NCBI GenBank assembly: GCA_024195265.1
Contig: JAJLRJ010000003.1
Coordinates: forward strand, 25,714,989-25,778,988
Origin: Dendrophyllia cribrosa
Lineage: Eukaryota; Cnidaria; Anthozoa; Scleractinia; Dendrophylliidae
Direction: 5' to 3'
Length of the DNA: 64,000 nucleotides
Positions 1 to 10,214 of this stretch are shown here, piece after piece (position 1 is the first letter of the stretch; every line of letters starts with the position of its first letter). The notes under the pieces are model-generated. The model did not search any database, was not told the origin of the DNA, and saw only the letters and a list, made by a program, of their open reading frames with translations. The position numbers and the translations under genes are program-made.

Positions 1-2
1 GT

Positions 3-300
3 ACTTTGACGGGACTGCAGAGAACTATCCTGAGGTTTCTGTCGGATTCCGGGTCCAAGATGAACATTCTGAAGGGCGATGAGTTTGCCTTTTCACGAAA
101 AGTGCTGGAAGCCAAGCGTAAAAACGAATTCGCTCGCTGTGACTAATGCAAGCGTTTCAGCACCTTCAAATGGTGTTTTTCCTGGAGCGAATATCAGCAG
201 TATCTCTGGATGCCAGTTTCAGATCTTCAATGGCCCAGTGAAGTTGATCCAACAAGGGAAAAAGCGACGTTATGTTATTGAGAGCGACGACGAAGATTAA
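3..300 (+). pseudogene. Remnant of a Crypton/DUF3504-type (QRICH1/ZMYM-like) tyrosine-recombinase-derived gene
   Basis: Frame 3 is open from 3 to 146 and encodes a helical stretch (LTGLQRTILRFLSDSGSK, then NILKGDEFAFSRKVLEAKRK) resembling the N-terminal core-binding-like region of cnidarian proteins with the DUF3504 recombinase-derived domain. Frame 1 then runs from 79 to 300 and ends in a basic-then-acidic tail (KKRRYVIESDDED, stop at 298-300), like the C-terminus of the same multicopy family. The catalytic domain that should lie between them is absent and the frame changes, so I read this as an internally deleted copy. The left end is cut by the window. The family assignment rests on recalled pattern only; an unrelated terminal exon is possible. 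Confidence 0.42.
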
Positions 301-1412
301 CATTCATCGCAATTGTCACTGAAATCACTGCAAGTTCTCCCCACGTGTTCAAAATTCAATCACAAACTAGGCCCATCTTTGCCTTAGCTTTTAAACTTTC
401 TAAGGGTCAAACACTTGTAAACACAGGTTAGTGTGTTTTGTGAAATTAAAATGGTTGAATTTGCCCTACATCCTGGCGTACGAAAGGCTAAAATTGACTG
501 TTTGATTGAAAATTACACAGTCAATCCCAATAGACACAGACACTGATTGGTGTAAATAAAGTAGTGCTGCAACGATACACCGGTGCACCGCGATATTTTT
601 TGTCACGATACGAATATCGATATTTGAACAACATATCGCGATATTATGATTCTTCATCAACATTCAGAAATTACCGTCTTAAATGACTTCTTACCAGAAA
701 CCCATAAGTGGGTTGAAACGTGCAACTGTCTCTTGTACTCTTCAAAACAAGCTACCGATTATTCAATTTGCTAAGAAGTTTTTTTTTTTTTTTTACCTTT
801 ATTGACAAAAAAAATTACATTTCAAGTTACATTAAGTTACATTAAGCTGCTGTATTAAAGAAAAAATAGTACATGTAGTAGAAATGATACTGTCACAATA
901 TACTGGTAATAATTAATAACAATAATAATTAGGTGACAATTGTTTCAATTTGAAAGGTGAAGTTAAAAGGAAACGTATCCAGATCAGATTAGGCTGCTTT
1001 ATTGATTTTCAATGTTACTTTTAGTAACACACAAAAACCTACACACAAAACCTACACTGCATTTAAAAATGCACATCATCCTTTTCTGTCCAAAAATCTG
1101 TGGCCACCAATGTTTTATGTGGATAGCTACATGTAACATAAACAGATGTAATGTTAATAGTAAAGCAACAAAATGCTATCTTCTCAAAAAAAAACTCTTG
1201 ACGTACTAAAAACAAAAGTTGTCTCGTTGTCAAACAAACTGTGGTTTCGATCTCATCGCCAGGTTCGTTTTGGTTCAGTGAACACGACCTCGAATGACCT
1301 CTTGCGCGCGCAAGCGGATGTTGAAAATTACTTCTGGTGTTTTTTATTATTCTTTTTTTAGAATAGCGCTAAAAAGGCCCTATAATAAATAACTTCTTAA
1401 CCTCGTCCGTTC
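301..1412. other. Intergenic, no gene seen
   Basis: AT-rich sequence with no convincing coding frame. It holds a T-run at about 779-794 that could be the tail of a minus-strand retroposed fragment, but nothing beside it is recognisable. Confidence 0.5.
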
Positions 1413-1514
1413 GGTCATTACAGGGAAATCTCAGACCTCGGCCTTGATGTATTGACCAAGCGATAGCGAGGTCAATACATTAAGGTCTCGGTCTGAGATT
1501 TCCCTGTAATGACC
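1413..1514. repeat. Near-perfect hairpin (foldback MITE core)
   Basis: Two 45-bp arms (1413-1457 and 1470-1514) starting GGTCATTACAGGGAAATCTC pair almost perfectly around a 12-bp spacer. Weaker pairing extends outward on both sides (AACCTCG versus CGGTTAA). The form is that of a short foldback MITE; termini and target duplication are not resolved. Confidence 0.7.
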
Positions 1515-2052
1515 TCACTCTCGGTTAATAAGTGGTATGTAACATCTTGTACCTGAAGAAAGCTGGTCTGGCCAGCTGAAATATTTAGTATTTGTGCGAA
1601 ACAAAATATACGCTGTTTTCAGTATTGCTTTAAAGTTATACTTTTATCGTCAATGTCATTTTGTGACTGCATGAAGCAGATCCTCAAGGTTTCAGCGTAC
1701 AAGCAGCAGGATTGGTGACTCGGTTCAATTTCGTTCAAAGCGCTCTTTACTAGATTTCTTTTGCGTGCGTTTGAAGATTTTAAAACTTTTAGAACAATAC
1801 TTAGTTTGAGTGCGTTTCGTGTACATAAGTGAATGTTTCATATATTATTTTGGTCGGGGCCTCGATTATTATAATTATAATAGTGATGGATTAATGTTTA
1901 CCTCGAGTGCTCGGCGCGTTTTTCAAACTGTGTTGTGTTGTGTTTTATTGTGTTTCTATACATCGAGATTCTTGGGACCAGTCATTAAGTGTTTACTATA
2001 TTCACCTCCACTTCGGTGAATAATTGTTTTAGCATATACCAACCCAAAAAAG

Positions 2053-5000
2053 TTTTTTTTTTTTTTTTTTTTAATTTAATTGAAGTTTATTGATAAGTAC
2101 AATACAATATACAATATTAACAAACAAAGAACAACGTTACAGAACTGAAATAAAAGGAACAGACAAAATACAACTGCTATATCAAGCTTGTTTGCGGCTA
2201 AAGGCTCAGGGATTCACGGACACTTGAAGGCTCTATAGATAATTTGTGTTTCAGAAAAGCTTTAAAGGCTAAGAAACTATATGGTTCGCTTTCTTTGGCT
2301 GCGGTGTAGATATAAAAACGAGCGACAATCAGGCAAAGATTAAACTTACGGAAGGATCTATTCTCAGGGAGATATCCGTAAATCCTATCATTATTGGTCA
2401 AGGACACTGAGGGGGAGTTATTATCGTTCCACCAAGAGGTAAAAAGGTTCCAGAAGGAGTGGACATGCTGGCATTCAGCAAACAGATGCTCTACGGTCTG
2501 CTTCAATTCACACACATGACAGGAGGCACTTTCAACAATTTTGGCCTTGAAAAGTTTGTCGCGAGTGTACAGAATGTGATGGTTTATTTTAAACTGAAAC
2601 ATAGAAAGCTTTATGTTTTTTGTGAGCTTGAATGGAAGAACGTATAACGCCTCAATTGTCCGATCTGTGAAGCCAGCCTCAACAAGACGAACTTCTGATG
2701 TAGGTTTTTGGAAAGATTTAGATACATAAAACGCGCGTGCTTGCCGGCAAGTGGGAGGTGAGTTGTTAAATGGCTGAACTGAGTCATCCGAAACTACCAA
2801 GTAATTTTCGTTATCACGTCCAAAGACTTTCCTCCAATGCTTTGGTATTGCGTTACACAAGCCAATATAGCACAAAAAGGTTGTGTTAATTTTGTACTTT
2901 TCCTTGAATGCTGCAAACGTCAAGAACTTTCCTTCCTTGTCTAGGATGTCTGGCAAGGTCTTAACGCCAGCATCATACCATTGCTTATAAAAAAACAGAT
3001 TTGCCGCAAATAGTGACTTCATGATTATTCCACAAAAACTCATTTTCGATTTCGTTCTTTGTCCTTACTGTGTGCTTGGATATGCTCTCCCAAGCACTGA
3101 GAACGTCTCGGTAAAAAGGCGGCAGGAGAGGGAGCACAGGTAAAGTTCTTAACGAGTAATTACATTTAAACAACAACGGACCACCTACACTGTCTAAAAG
3201 GCTAAACGGTATTGTCTTCCAAGATTGCGCTTGAGGGTCTAAAAGACGTTTCACCCATCCTGCCTTCAAAGATTTATCTATTATATCGAAATCAGGCATG
3301 CTGAGTCCGCCGTCTTTTATCCTTCCAATCATTGTTGAGTGCTTGATTTTGGGTGGTTTGTGGTTCCATATAAAGTTGGATACAGATTTGTTCACTTGAT
3401 CGACAAAACCAGCGGGAACGCTGAGAACAGAGGAAATGAAAATTATTTTTGAAAGAGCTAAGCTTTTGACAATGGTTATTTTTCCAAAGAGTGTTAAATC
3501 CCTAGAGGACCAGACGTTAAGACACTTTTCCAGGGCGACAATTTTTTTTTTTTCAAAGTTATCCTTTGTTGAAGCTTCCGAATCACATGAGAAAGAGACG
3601 CATAGACAAACACACTTCTTGGGCCAGTTTATGTTGAAAAGGTTTGTCGATTGTGGTCTAGTTTTTCCCAACCACAATGCCTCCGTTTTTGATCTATTCA
3701 GCTCTAATCCGCAACACCCTCTAAAAGCCGCTAACTTCTCGAAAAGCTTTTCAACTGACTTTTCGTCACGCACCAAGCATGAGGAGTCATCCGCGTATTG
3801 AGATAACTTATACTCCCTGCCTTTGAAATTTATACCGGTGATCAATTTGTCGTTTCTTATTGAATTTGCTAAAATTTCGACAGCAGTTACAAAAAGTACA
3901 CCAGAAAGAGGGCAGCCTTGCCTTACACCGCGCTCTAATTCAAAAAACGACGTTGCATAACCATTATTTATAACGCAGCTTTGAATATTGCTGTAAAAAG
4001 TATTGACCCACTGTATTAAAGGAGCGCCGAAATTAAACGTCTCTAAAGCCTTTTTAATAAAGTTCCACTCTAAACTGTCAAAGGCTTTTTTGAAATCCAA
4101 AAACAACGCTATACCTGGATTATCTAGCGTTTTTGTGCACTCTATAATGTCTGCTATTAAACGTATGTTTTGACCAATAAAGCGGCCTTTGATATATCCC
4201 GTCTGGTCCTCGTGTATAAGGCTGGGTAGCACCTTCGCAATTCTAGCTGCGATTGCCTTAGTGGCAACTTTATAGTCTGTGTTCAGAAGCGAGATAGGCC
4301 TCCAATTGTCCAAAAGAGTCCTGTTTTTGTCTTTCTTTGGAATTAGAGTGATGATACCTCTCTTTTGAGAAATTGACATTTCACCCTTCTCAAACGCATA
4401 ATTAAAGCTGTCAACTAGTTCTTGCCCTAATAACTCCCAAAAGGAAAGATAAAATTCCGCAGTTAAGCCATCCGTACCGGGAGACTTGCCTTTGGAAAAA
4501 CTTTTAAGTGAGACATAACATTCCTCTTTTGTTAAAAGACCGTCACAACTGTCGGCTTGAGGTGGAGACAGTTTTGGAAGGGTTGAGCTGTCGAAAAACA
4601 CGTTAAAACGAGGATCATTTGGGTCTGTACGAGAAGACGTGTAGAGCCTTTTATAGTATCTGTACTCTTCATTTAAGATTTCATCGGGGGAAGTCAAAGT
4701 GCGGTTTTCAACTCCTAGTTTTGTGATATACTTATTGGAATGATTCCGTTTCTCGAGATTAAAAAATAGCGAGTACTACGTTCCCCCTGTTCGCACCACC
4801 TAGCCTTACTCCGAATCATTGCGCCCTCTGTTTTGTGCAATGAAATCTGCTCTAGTTTCATTTTGACCTCGTAATAGTTTGCAATAGTCTCATGCGTAGG
4901 GTTTTCACACATAAGCTTGTGAAGTGAGGACAGCTTTTGCTGCAGCACTGCTTCTTCAGCTTTCTTCGTCTTTGCATTTTGTCTGCAATAGTAAATTGTA

Positions 5001-5130
5001 AAGCTTCTTATTTCCATTTTCAGCATGTCCCAATAAAGTCTTTTATCCTCTAAATAGTTGTATTTTTGTTTGTACTCGGGAATTTTTTCGCTCAAACCTT
5101 TGACGAAGCACTGATCAACAAGGAGTGAAA
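2053..5130 (-). mobile_element. 5'-truncated L1/Tx1-type non-LTR retrotransposon
   Basis: The element reads on the minus strand. Its poly(A) tail appears as a T-run at about 2053-2075, followed by a short 3' UTR and then the ORF2 coding region. It is 5' truncated at about 5130, so the endonuclease domain is missing and only the linker, reverse transcriptase and C-terminal zinc-finger-like region remain. The flanks share AAAAAAGTT just left of the T-run and near 5126-5134, a possible target-site duplication but of low complexity. The reading frame is broken only at two homopolymers, so the copy is probably young. Confidence 0.88.
2198..5120 (-). pseudogene. LINE ORF2 reverse transcriptase (L1/Tx1 clade), two frameshifts
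   Basis: Three collinear minus-strand frames form one ORF2. The first (about 5120-4715) is the linker, with the DKRLYWDMLKMEIRS and RWCEQGERSTRYF signatures. The second (about 4760-2985) is the reverse transcriptase, with GKSPGTDGL, IPKKDKN, WRPISLLN, motif A FLDFKKAFDS, RQGCPLSG and catalytic YADD. The third (about 3010-2198) ends in a zf-RVT-like C-terminus (CHVCELKQTVEHLF). The breaks lie at T-runs near 4757 and 3000, where one base missing and one base extra respectively restore continuity. Either mutation or assembly homopolymer error would explain this. No endonuclease domain is present, so the copy cannot mobilise itself. Confidence 0.9.
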
Positions 5131-5537
5131 AAAAAAGTTACTTTATTTCTGACAAATAGGGAAAAACTCGCGCGTGAAATCCAGAACAGTGCCTGGAGGT
5201 GAATAACAAATATTCTCCCGAGTTTGAATAGCCAATCAGAGCGCGCGAAAAACACATCCACTGGTTTGGTATATATACAAAATCGGAATATCGGATCACG
5301 GGCAATGATGGATTTTCTGGTAGGTTTATGCGAGAAAAGCGCTCGATCTCGGAGGCATACTGACATGAACCAGATTTTGGTTTGAAACGCTGATTAAAAA
5401 AAAACAACATGTCTTAGCGTGACACAAATACGCATTGTGAACTGGGTGAGGTAATGTTTTACATTTGTGTACTCATCTATTCTTTGACTTCTGTGTGAAA
5501 CAACAAAAAGCTTAGACCGATCACGATAGGGAACACA
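5131..5537. other. No gene seen
   Basis: Flank of the LINE. It contains short open frames without recognisable motifs. Segments such as CCAATCAGAGCGCGCG resemble pieces of common MITEs, but no boundaries could be set. Confidence 0.4.
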
Positions 5538-5680
5538 CGCTTGTTTGTAAACTGAATACGCTTATTTGTAAACTGAAGACGCTTATTTGTAAACTGAAGA
5601 CGCTTATTTGTAAACTGAAGACGCTTATTTGTAAACTGAAGACGCTTATTTCTAAACTGAAGACGCTTATTTGTAAACTG
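5538..5680. repeat. 21-bp minisatellite, 6.8 copies
   Basis: Units start at 5538, 5559, 5580, 5601, 5622, 5643 and 5664 (partial). The unit begins CGCTTATTTGTAAACTGAAG plus one A. The first unit differs at three positions and the sixth has one change (TTTCTAAAC); the others are identical, suggesting recent expansion. A 21-bp period keeps one frame open but no gene context supports coding. Confidence 0.95.
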
Positions 5681-5840
5681 CCAGTCAAGAGGAATGGTGA
5701 TTATGTATTTTGCGATAGGAAATGATGTTCGTTGCGTAGGTTTGACCGGTACAAGATTACACGATGCCTCTATGTGTTTATATTATATCGCGTTTCACCG
5801 CTGCTGCACAACATGTGTCGGTTTATTAATGGCACAAAAA

Positions 5841-5930
5841 TTTTTACGGGGCCAAATTTCGAGAACGCGGGCGATCTCCCTTTTGCGCGTTCCCCTCTCG
5901 CGCGCGTCCTCGAAATTTTACGGCCCTATA
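5841..5930. repeat. Imperfect inverted repeat, MITE-like
   Basis: GGGGCCAAATTTCGAG on the left is mirrored by CTCGAAATTTTACGGCCCTA on the right, around a CpG-rich centre (GCGCGCGTCC). No target duplication was identified. Confidence 0.45.
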
Positions 5931-6397
5931 AATGACATAAATGAACCGGCGCCTGCTACGCAGGCTAGTCATGAATAAAGATCCAAGTCTTTTTATTCTC
6001 TCTGTTGGAATAATAGTTTCTTCCAATTGTTTTCGGTCAGTTCCTTAGAGTTTATTCTGTGTTTATTAGTTGTGTCTCAGAGCTAGCGGAACCTCCGTTA
6101 TTGCATCCATCAGCCGTATTTAAATCTCCAGCATGTTCTTAAAACAGCTGCTGTTTTGTTATGTGTCTGATACTGGCTTATCTATCAGTTTTTGGGGGTG
6201 CGTGGAGGGAGAAAGAGCCAGAACAATAGTGTGTCTACAGACGCTTATCTTTTTCTTCCCCTCTCCTCGTGTGCCTCGCGCTTCGTGACTCCCGGTCCGA
6301 CATCCACCAAGTTTAAAAGAGCGTTACATATTCATGAGTTGGCTCATAAGAGCTTTGATTTCTGTTTTATAACAATTGCTTTATCTTTCCGGCTTAG

Positions 6398-6648
6398 GTG
6401 GCTGCCGACGTGTTAAGTTTATCCCACCAGAGAATGGCCATTATCTTCAGGACCATGTGATTTTTAATCTTTCTATCGGAATGTACGCATCATGCCATCA
6501 TCGATGCGTCATGGAGAGTGAATGTGTTTCAGTCAACATTGGTCCGCCAATAGACGATAAAGTGGTATGTGAGTTGAGTAACTCTGACCATTGCTTGCAC
6601 CCAGAAGATCTTAAGCCAAGACATGGCTGGACATATAGAGGCGCAGAG
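6398..6648 (+). CDS. Gene A, PAN/apple-domain exon
   Basis: Exon of an extracellular mosaic protein. The acceptor is CTTAG before 6398 (phase 1) and the donor is GCAGAG|gtatga after 6648 (phase 0). The 83 codons hold a PAN-like module with five cysteines: GCRR at the start, ASCHHRC and ESECVSVN in the middle, VVCELSNSDHC near the end. In this family such modules bind protein or carbohydrate ligands outside the cell. It splices in frame to the EGF exon at 6855. The upstream exon with a signal peptide is not identified; an ATG near 6133 starts a hydrophobic stretch (MFLKQLLFCYV) but no convincing donor follows it. Confidence 0.75.
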
Positions 6649-6854
6649 GTATGATTTGTAGAGTTTTTCCTTTTAAACAAAGATGGTGCTTTGATAATGA
6701 TAATTTTGACGAGAACTGATGTTTTTGCTGGTTCCCAGCATTAATTGTAGTCGTCACCTTAACAAACTCTACGGCTTTGAATCTTGCATAGACTGATTAC
6801 AGGAACTAACAAAAACTAACAAACATTTTACTGAAGGCTTTTTCTTTTTATCAG

Positions 6855-6969
6855 AATCTTTGTTGCAGTAACCCTTGCCTTAACAACGCCAAATGCTTGC
6901 TGGGATATTCTGAGAAGAAATACGTTTGTGTCGGTGCATCTGGACACACAGGTAAACACTGCGAGAAAG
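6855..6969 (+). CDS. Gene A, EGF-like exon
   Basis: A 115-bp exon with acceptor TTTTTATCAG and donor GAGAAAG|gtaaac; it enters in phase 0 and leaves in phase 1. It encodes a compact six-cysteine EGF-like repeat (CCSNPCLNNAKC, then YVCV and TGKHCEK), slightly atypical in the doubled cysteine at the start and the short spacing. It joins the PAN exon upstream and, across a 2.9-kb transposon-filled intron, the WSC-like exon at 9895. EGF modules of this kind act as spacers or binding units in secreted and membrane proteins. Confidence 0.75.
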
Positions 6970-7114
6970 GTAAACGTGTAAACTGACCAATAAACAATAA
7001 ATAGTGGCGTAGCGGGTTGTATAAAGCTGGGTTGTACTGCAGATGGACGCTTATGGTTTTTAATTATAAGTTCTAATGAGTAAAGATTTAGAAAAACAAT
7101 TTATAATAAAAATA

Positions 7115-7312
7115 AGTCAATTTTGACCTTCTAAGTTTAGGAGAAAAATTAAGACATATCTTAAGTTAGGAGGTCTTCGTGAATACCAGTTAAGACATGT
7201 CTTAAAAATTTAGGAGGTCCTAAGTTTAGGAGGTCTTCGTGAATATCAGTTATCTCCTCAGTTATATCTTAGAAGGCTCTTTGGACTTAGGGTGCTTTCG
7301 TCAATACGGCCC
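7115..7312 (+). repeat. Solo 3' end of the 'GGGGCCGTATTCACG' MITE family
   Basis: This stretch matches the 3' part of the two full copies just downstream, including the AAGACATATCTTAAGTTAGG block and the end motif at 7312 (CAATACGGCCCC). The 5' part is missing. Confidence 0.7.
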
Positions 7313-7473
7313 CTGATCTCTCACATCGCTATTAATGATGACATGAGCTTTCCATGACAATAACTATACCATAAATATCTGTCTCACTCTTAACGCTGAA
7401 GCACACTTAGCCTGTGTACTTAACGCGGACTTCTAGAGTGAACCGACGACACTTATCGTCGAAATCTTCCCCA

Positions 7474-8399
7474 GGGGCCGTATTCACGAAATCCTACCTA
7501 AGATGACATATCTTAAGATATAACTTAAGAGAAAATTTAGGAGCTTCCTAAGATATGTCCTAGGTGCTATTCACGAACGATATCTTATGACCATCCTAAG
7601 GTAAGCGTAACTTAGCAGTCTCCTAAGTTAATGGTCGCGGGCAGTTATCGATTAGTAAAAGTAAACCAATCAAAGACAGTTTATATGGCGCGATCTTATG
7701 AATAATAAGTTATGAAAATTACATGAATGAATATTTTGTATTGTGTAAGTTGTTGTTGTAATCACAATGACGATACAATAATCTTTATTTTATCTCGAAT
7801 TTAAGATAACAAAACCGTGTAATATATTCGTTCATGGTCAGTAGCGAAAGCAACAAACAAATCCATCATCATTTTAATAGGGTCTACTTCGATATTTCTT
7901 GTACAAGGGCTTATTTTCACGAAAAACGGAAATATAACTCTGCAAAGAGAAAGAAATGTGGAACCCGTTAATGACACGAAGGCCTATATAAAACTAACCG
8001 TGTTGTTTGACATCACTAGAAAATATTTAATTTTTTTTAGCAATATAATGCTTTAAAATGTTTATCTAATCGGTAGCTATTGTGATACACAATAATCACG
8101 CTGAAAATCGACCTAATACTCGTTAACAATCGAATTAAGCCTCCGTCGAGACATGTTTTAATAAGTTAGGAGGTCAATTTTGACCTCCTAAGTTTAGGAG
8201 AAAAATTAAGACATATCTTAAGTTGGGAGGTCTTCGTGAATACCAGTTAAGACATGTCTTAAAAATTTAGGAGGTCCTAAGTTTAGAAGAAAAAATAAGA
8301 CATGTCTTAAAATAGGAGGTCTTCGTGAATACCAGTTATCTCCTAAGTTATATCTTAGGAGGCTCTTTGGACTTAGGATGCTTTCGTGAATACGGCCCC
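7474..8399 (+). mobile_element. MITE copy A (TIR GGGGCCGTATTCACGAAA)
   Basis: A 926-bp element with termini GGGGCCGTATTCACGAA and TTCGTGAATACGGCCCC. It is rich in subterminal CCTAAG/CTTAGG and TCTTAAGATA motifs in both orientations. It has no coding frame. It lies in the gene A intron, directly before copy B with one A between them. It preserves the uninterrupted site of the R1 insertion found in copy B. Confidence 0.85.
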
Positions 8400-8400
8400 A

Positions 8401-9813
8401 GGGGCCGTATTCACGAAATCCTACCTGAGATATATCTTAAGATATAACTTTAGAGAAAATTTAGGAGCTTCCTAAGATAAGTCCTAAGTGCTATTCACGA
8501 ACGATATCTTATGACCATCCGGCCTAAGGTAAGCGTTACTTAGCAGTCTCCTAAGTTTAATGGTCGCGGGCGGTTATCGATTAGTAATATATATAGATAG
8601 GCTGAGCCTAACAGCGTCGCTCTCTGAACAAGCTTAACCGAAGGTGAAACTTAACTAAGGTGAAAGGTCGGAAGCACAAGAATTAAGATTGACGACCGGG
8701 CTATTTTTGAATTTTAGCAATTCTCAAAAAACAGTATTACGCGACTGTCTGCACAGTACATTTAGACCGTACAAAAGTAGCAAACCGCGAAATAACGACT
8801 TTAATTCTCCGCTAAACACAGCGAAAGATCCAACCATGGATAGTAAAGAGACTAAAGTGTTTACCGAGCTGACAGCTGTGTAGCCATGCGTAAAACAAAG
8901 CCTCGCTTTGCTTTCAAAATTGCTAAGATCCCGGATGTTACGCGACGTCATACGCGCATGTTTTGCGACGTCATACGCGCCCGCGAATTGGCCCTGCCCA
9001 ACGCACGGACACACATGCACAGACGCCGCCTGCGAAACATTCCGCTGGCCATGACCATGAAAATTACGGGCATGGGTTCTATGAGTATGGGGCTACGCAG
9101 CGGGCCTTTGGCCCGCGAGAGCTCCGCTAAAAGTAAACCAATCAGAGATAGTTTATATGGCGCGCACTCTTATGAATAATTAGTCATGAAAATTACATGA
9201 ATGAATATTTTGTATTGTGTAAATTGTTGTTACAATGACAATACCTTTATTTCATCTCGAATTTAAGATAGCAAAACTGATAACATCTTCGTTCATGGTC
9301 AGTAGCGAAAGCAACAAACAAATCCATCATCATTTTAATGTGGTCTACTTCGATATTTCTTGTACAAGGGCTTATTAGCGAAAAACGGAAATATAACTCT
9401 GCAGCGAGAAAGAAATGTGGAACCCGTCAATGACACGAAGGCCTAGATGTAACTAACCGTGTTGTTTGACATTACTAGAAAATATTTAACTTTTCTTAGG
9501 AAAGCAATATAATGCTTTAAAATGTTTATCTAATTGGTAACTATTGTGATACACAATAATCACGCTGAAAATCGACGTAAAACTCGTCAACAATCGAATT
9601 TAGCCTCCGTCAAGACATGTTTTAATTAGTTAGGAGGTCAATTTTGACCTCCTAAGTTTAGGAGATCTTCGTGAATACCAGTTAAGGCATGTCTTAAAAA
9701 TTTAGGAGGTCCTAAGTTTAGGAGAAAAAAATAATAAAACATGTCTTAAAATAGGAGGTATTCGTGAATACGGAGGCTCTTTGGACTTAATATGCTTTCG
9801 TGAATACGGCCCC
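8401..9813 (+). mobile_element. MITE copy B, interrupted by repeat R1
   Basis: Same family and termini as copy A, abutting it in tandem. It is longer because R1 is inserted at 8587-9127. The remainder aligns closely with copy A, including the GTAGCGAAAGCAACAAACAA block. Target duplications are obscured because every flank is A or CCCCA. Confidence 0.85.
8587..9127 (-). repeat. Repeat family R, copy R1 (internally deleted) with TA target site
   Basis: Minus-strand copy of the R family inserted in MITE B. Copy A keeps the empty site (GATTAGTAAAAGTAAACC); in B this becomes GATTAG-TA-[R1]-TA-AAAGTAAACC, so a TA was duplicated. The copy keeps both family termini but lacks about 750 bp of the interior, with the join at GTTTGCTACT/TTTGTACGG (minus sense). 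Confidence 0.8.
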
Positions 9814-9894
9814 AGAAAAATAATCATTTGAAAGCTCGTTGACGTAACGCCGCGAGTAATGAAACCCTTATGCGTTCACTTATTTTTTTCATAG

Positions 9895-10214
9895 GCCCTA
9901 CGCCAAATCTTCAACCACTTGGGTGTTATAAAGATAATACTAACGATCGAGCCCTGCCAGTACTCTACGCTAATTTCCGAGGTCAGCTCAACTGGACAAG
10001 AATGGAGCTGACAGTGAACCAGTGTGCACAAGTGGCCCACGACAAAGGATACGAATATTTCGCCGTTCAGTTTTACGGAGAATGCTACAGCGGAAAGGAT
10101 GTTGGGAGCAGTTTTGACAAACACGGAAAGAGTACGGAATGCTGGCTGTTTGACAAACAACTTGGATTTGGAGTGGGAAAAAAGAACACTAATTTTGTCT
10201 ATCGAATAAAATAG
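9895..10214 (+). CDS. Gene A, terminal WSC-like exon
   Basis: Acceptor TTTTTTTCATAG before 9895 in phase 1, matching the phase-1 end of the EGF exon. The 106 codons end at TAG 10212-10214. The domain has the LGCYKD start, the NQCAQVAHDKGYEYFAVQFY core, GECYSG, STECW and the FVYRIK end. This cysteine module recurs in cnidarian secreted proteins and resembles WSC/PAN-type lectin-like domains; I use 'WSC-like' loosely. Together with the PAN and EGF exons it indicates a secreted or surface adhesion protein. A near copy lies in gene B at 43460. Confidence 0.8.

Noticed and set aside
5559..5680. CRISPR array
   Set aside because: The 21-bp units are contiguous with no spacers, and the genome is eukaryotic; this is a minisatellite.
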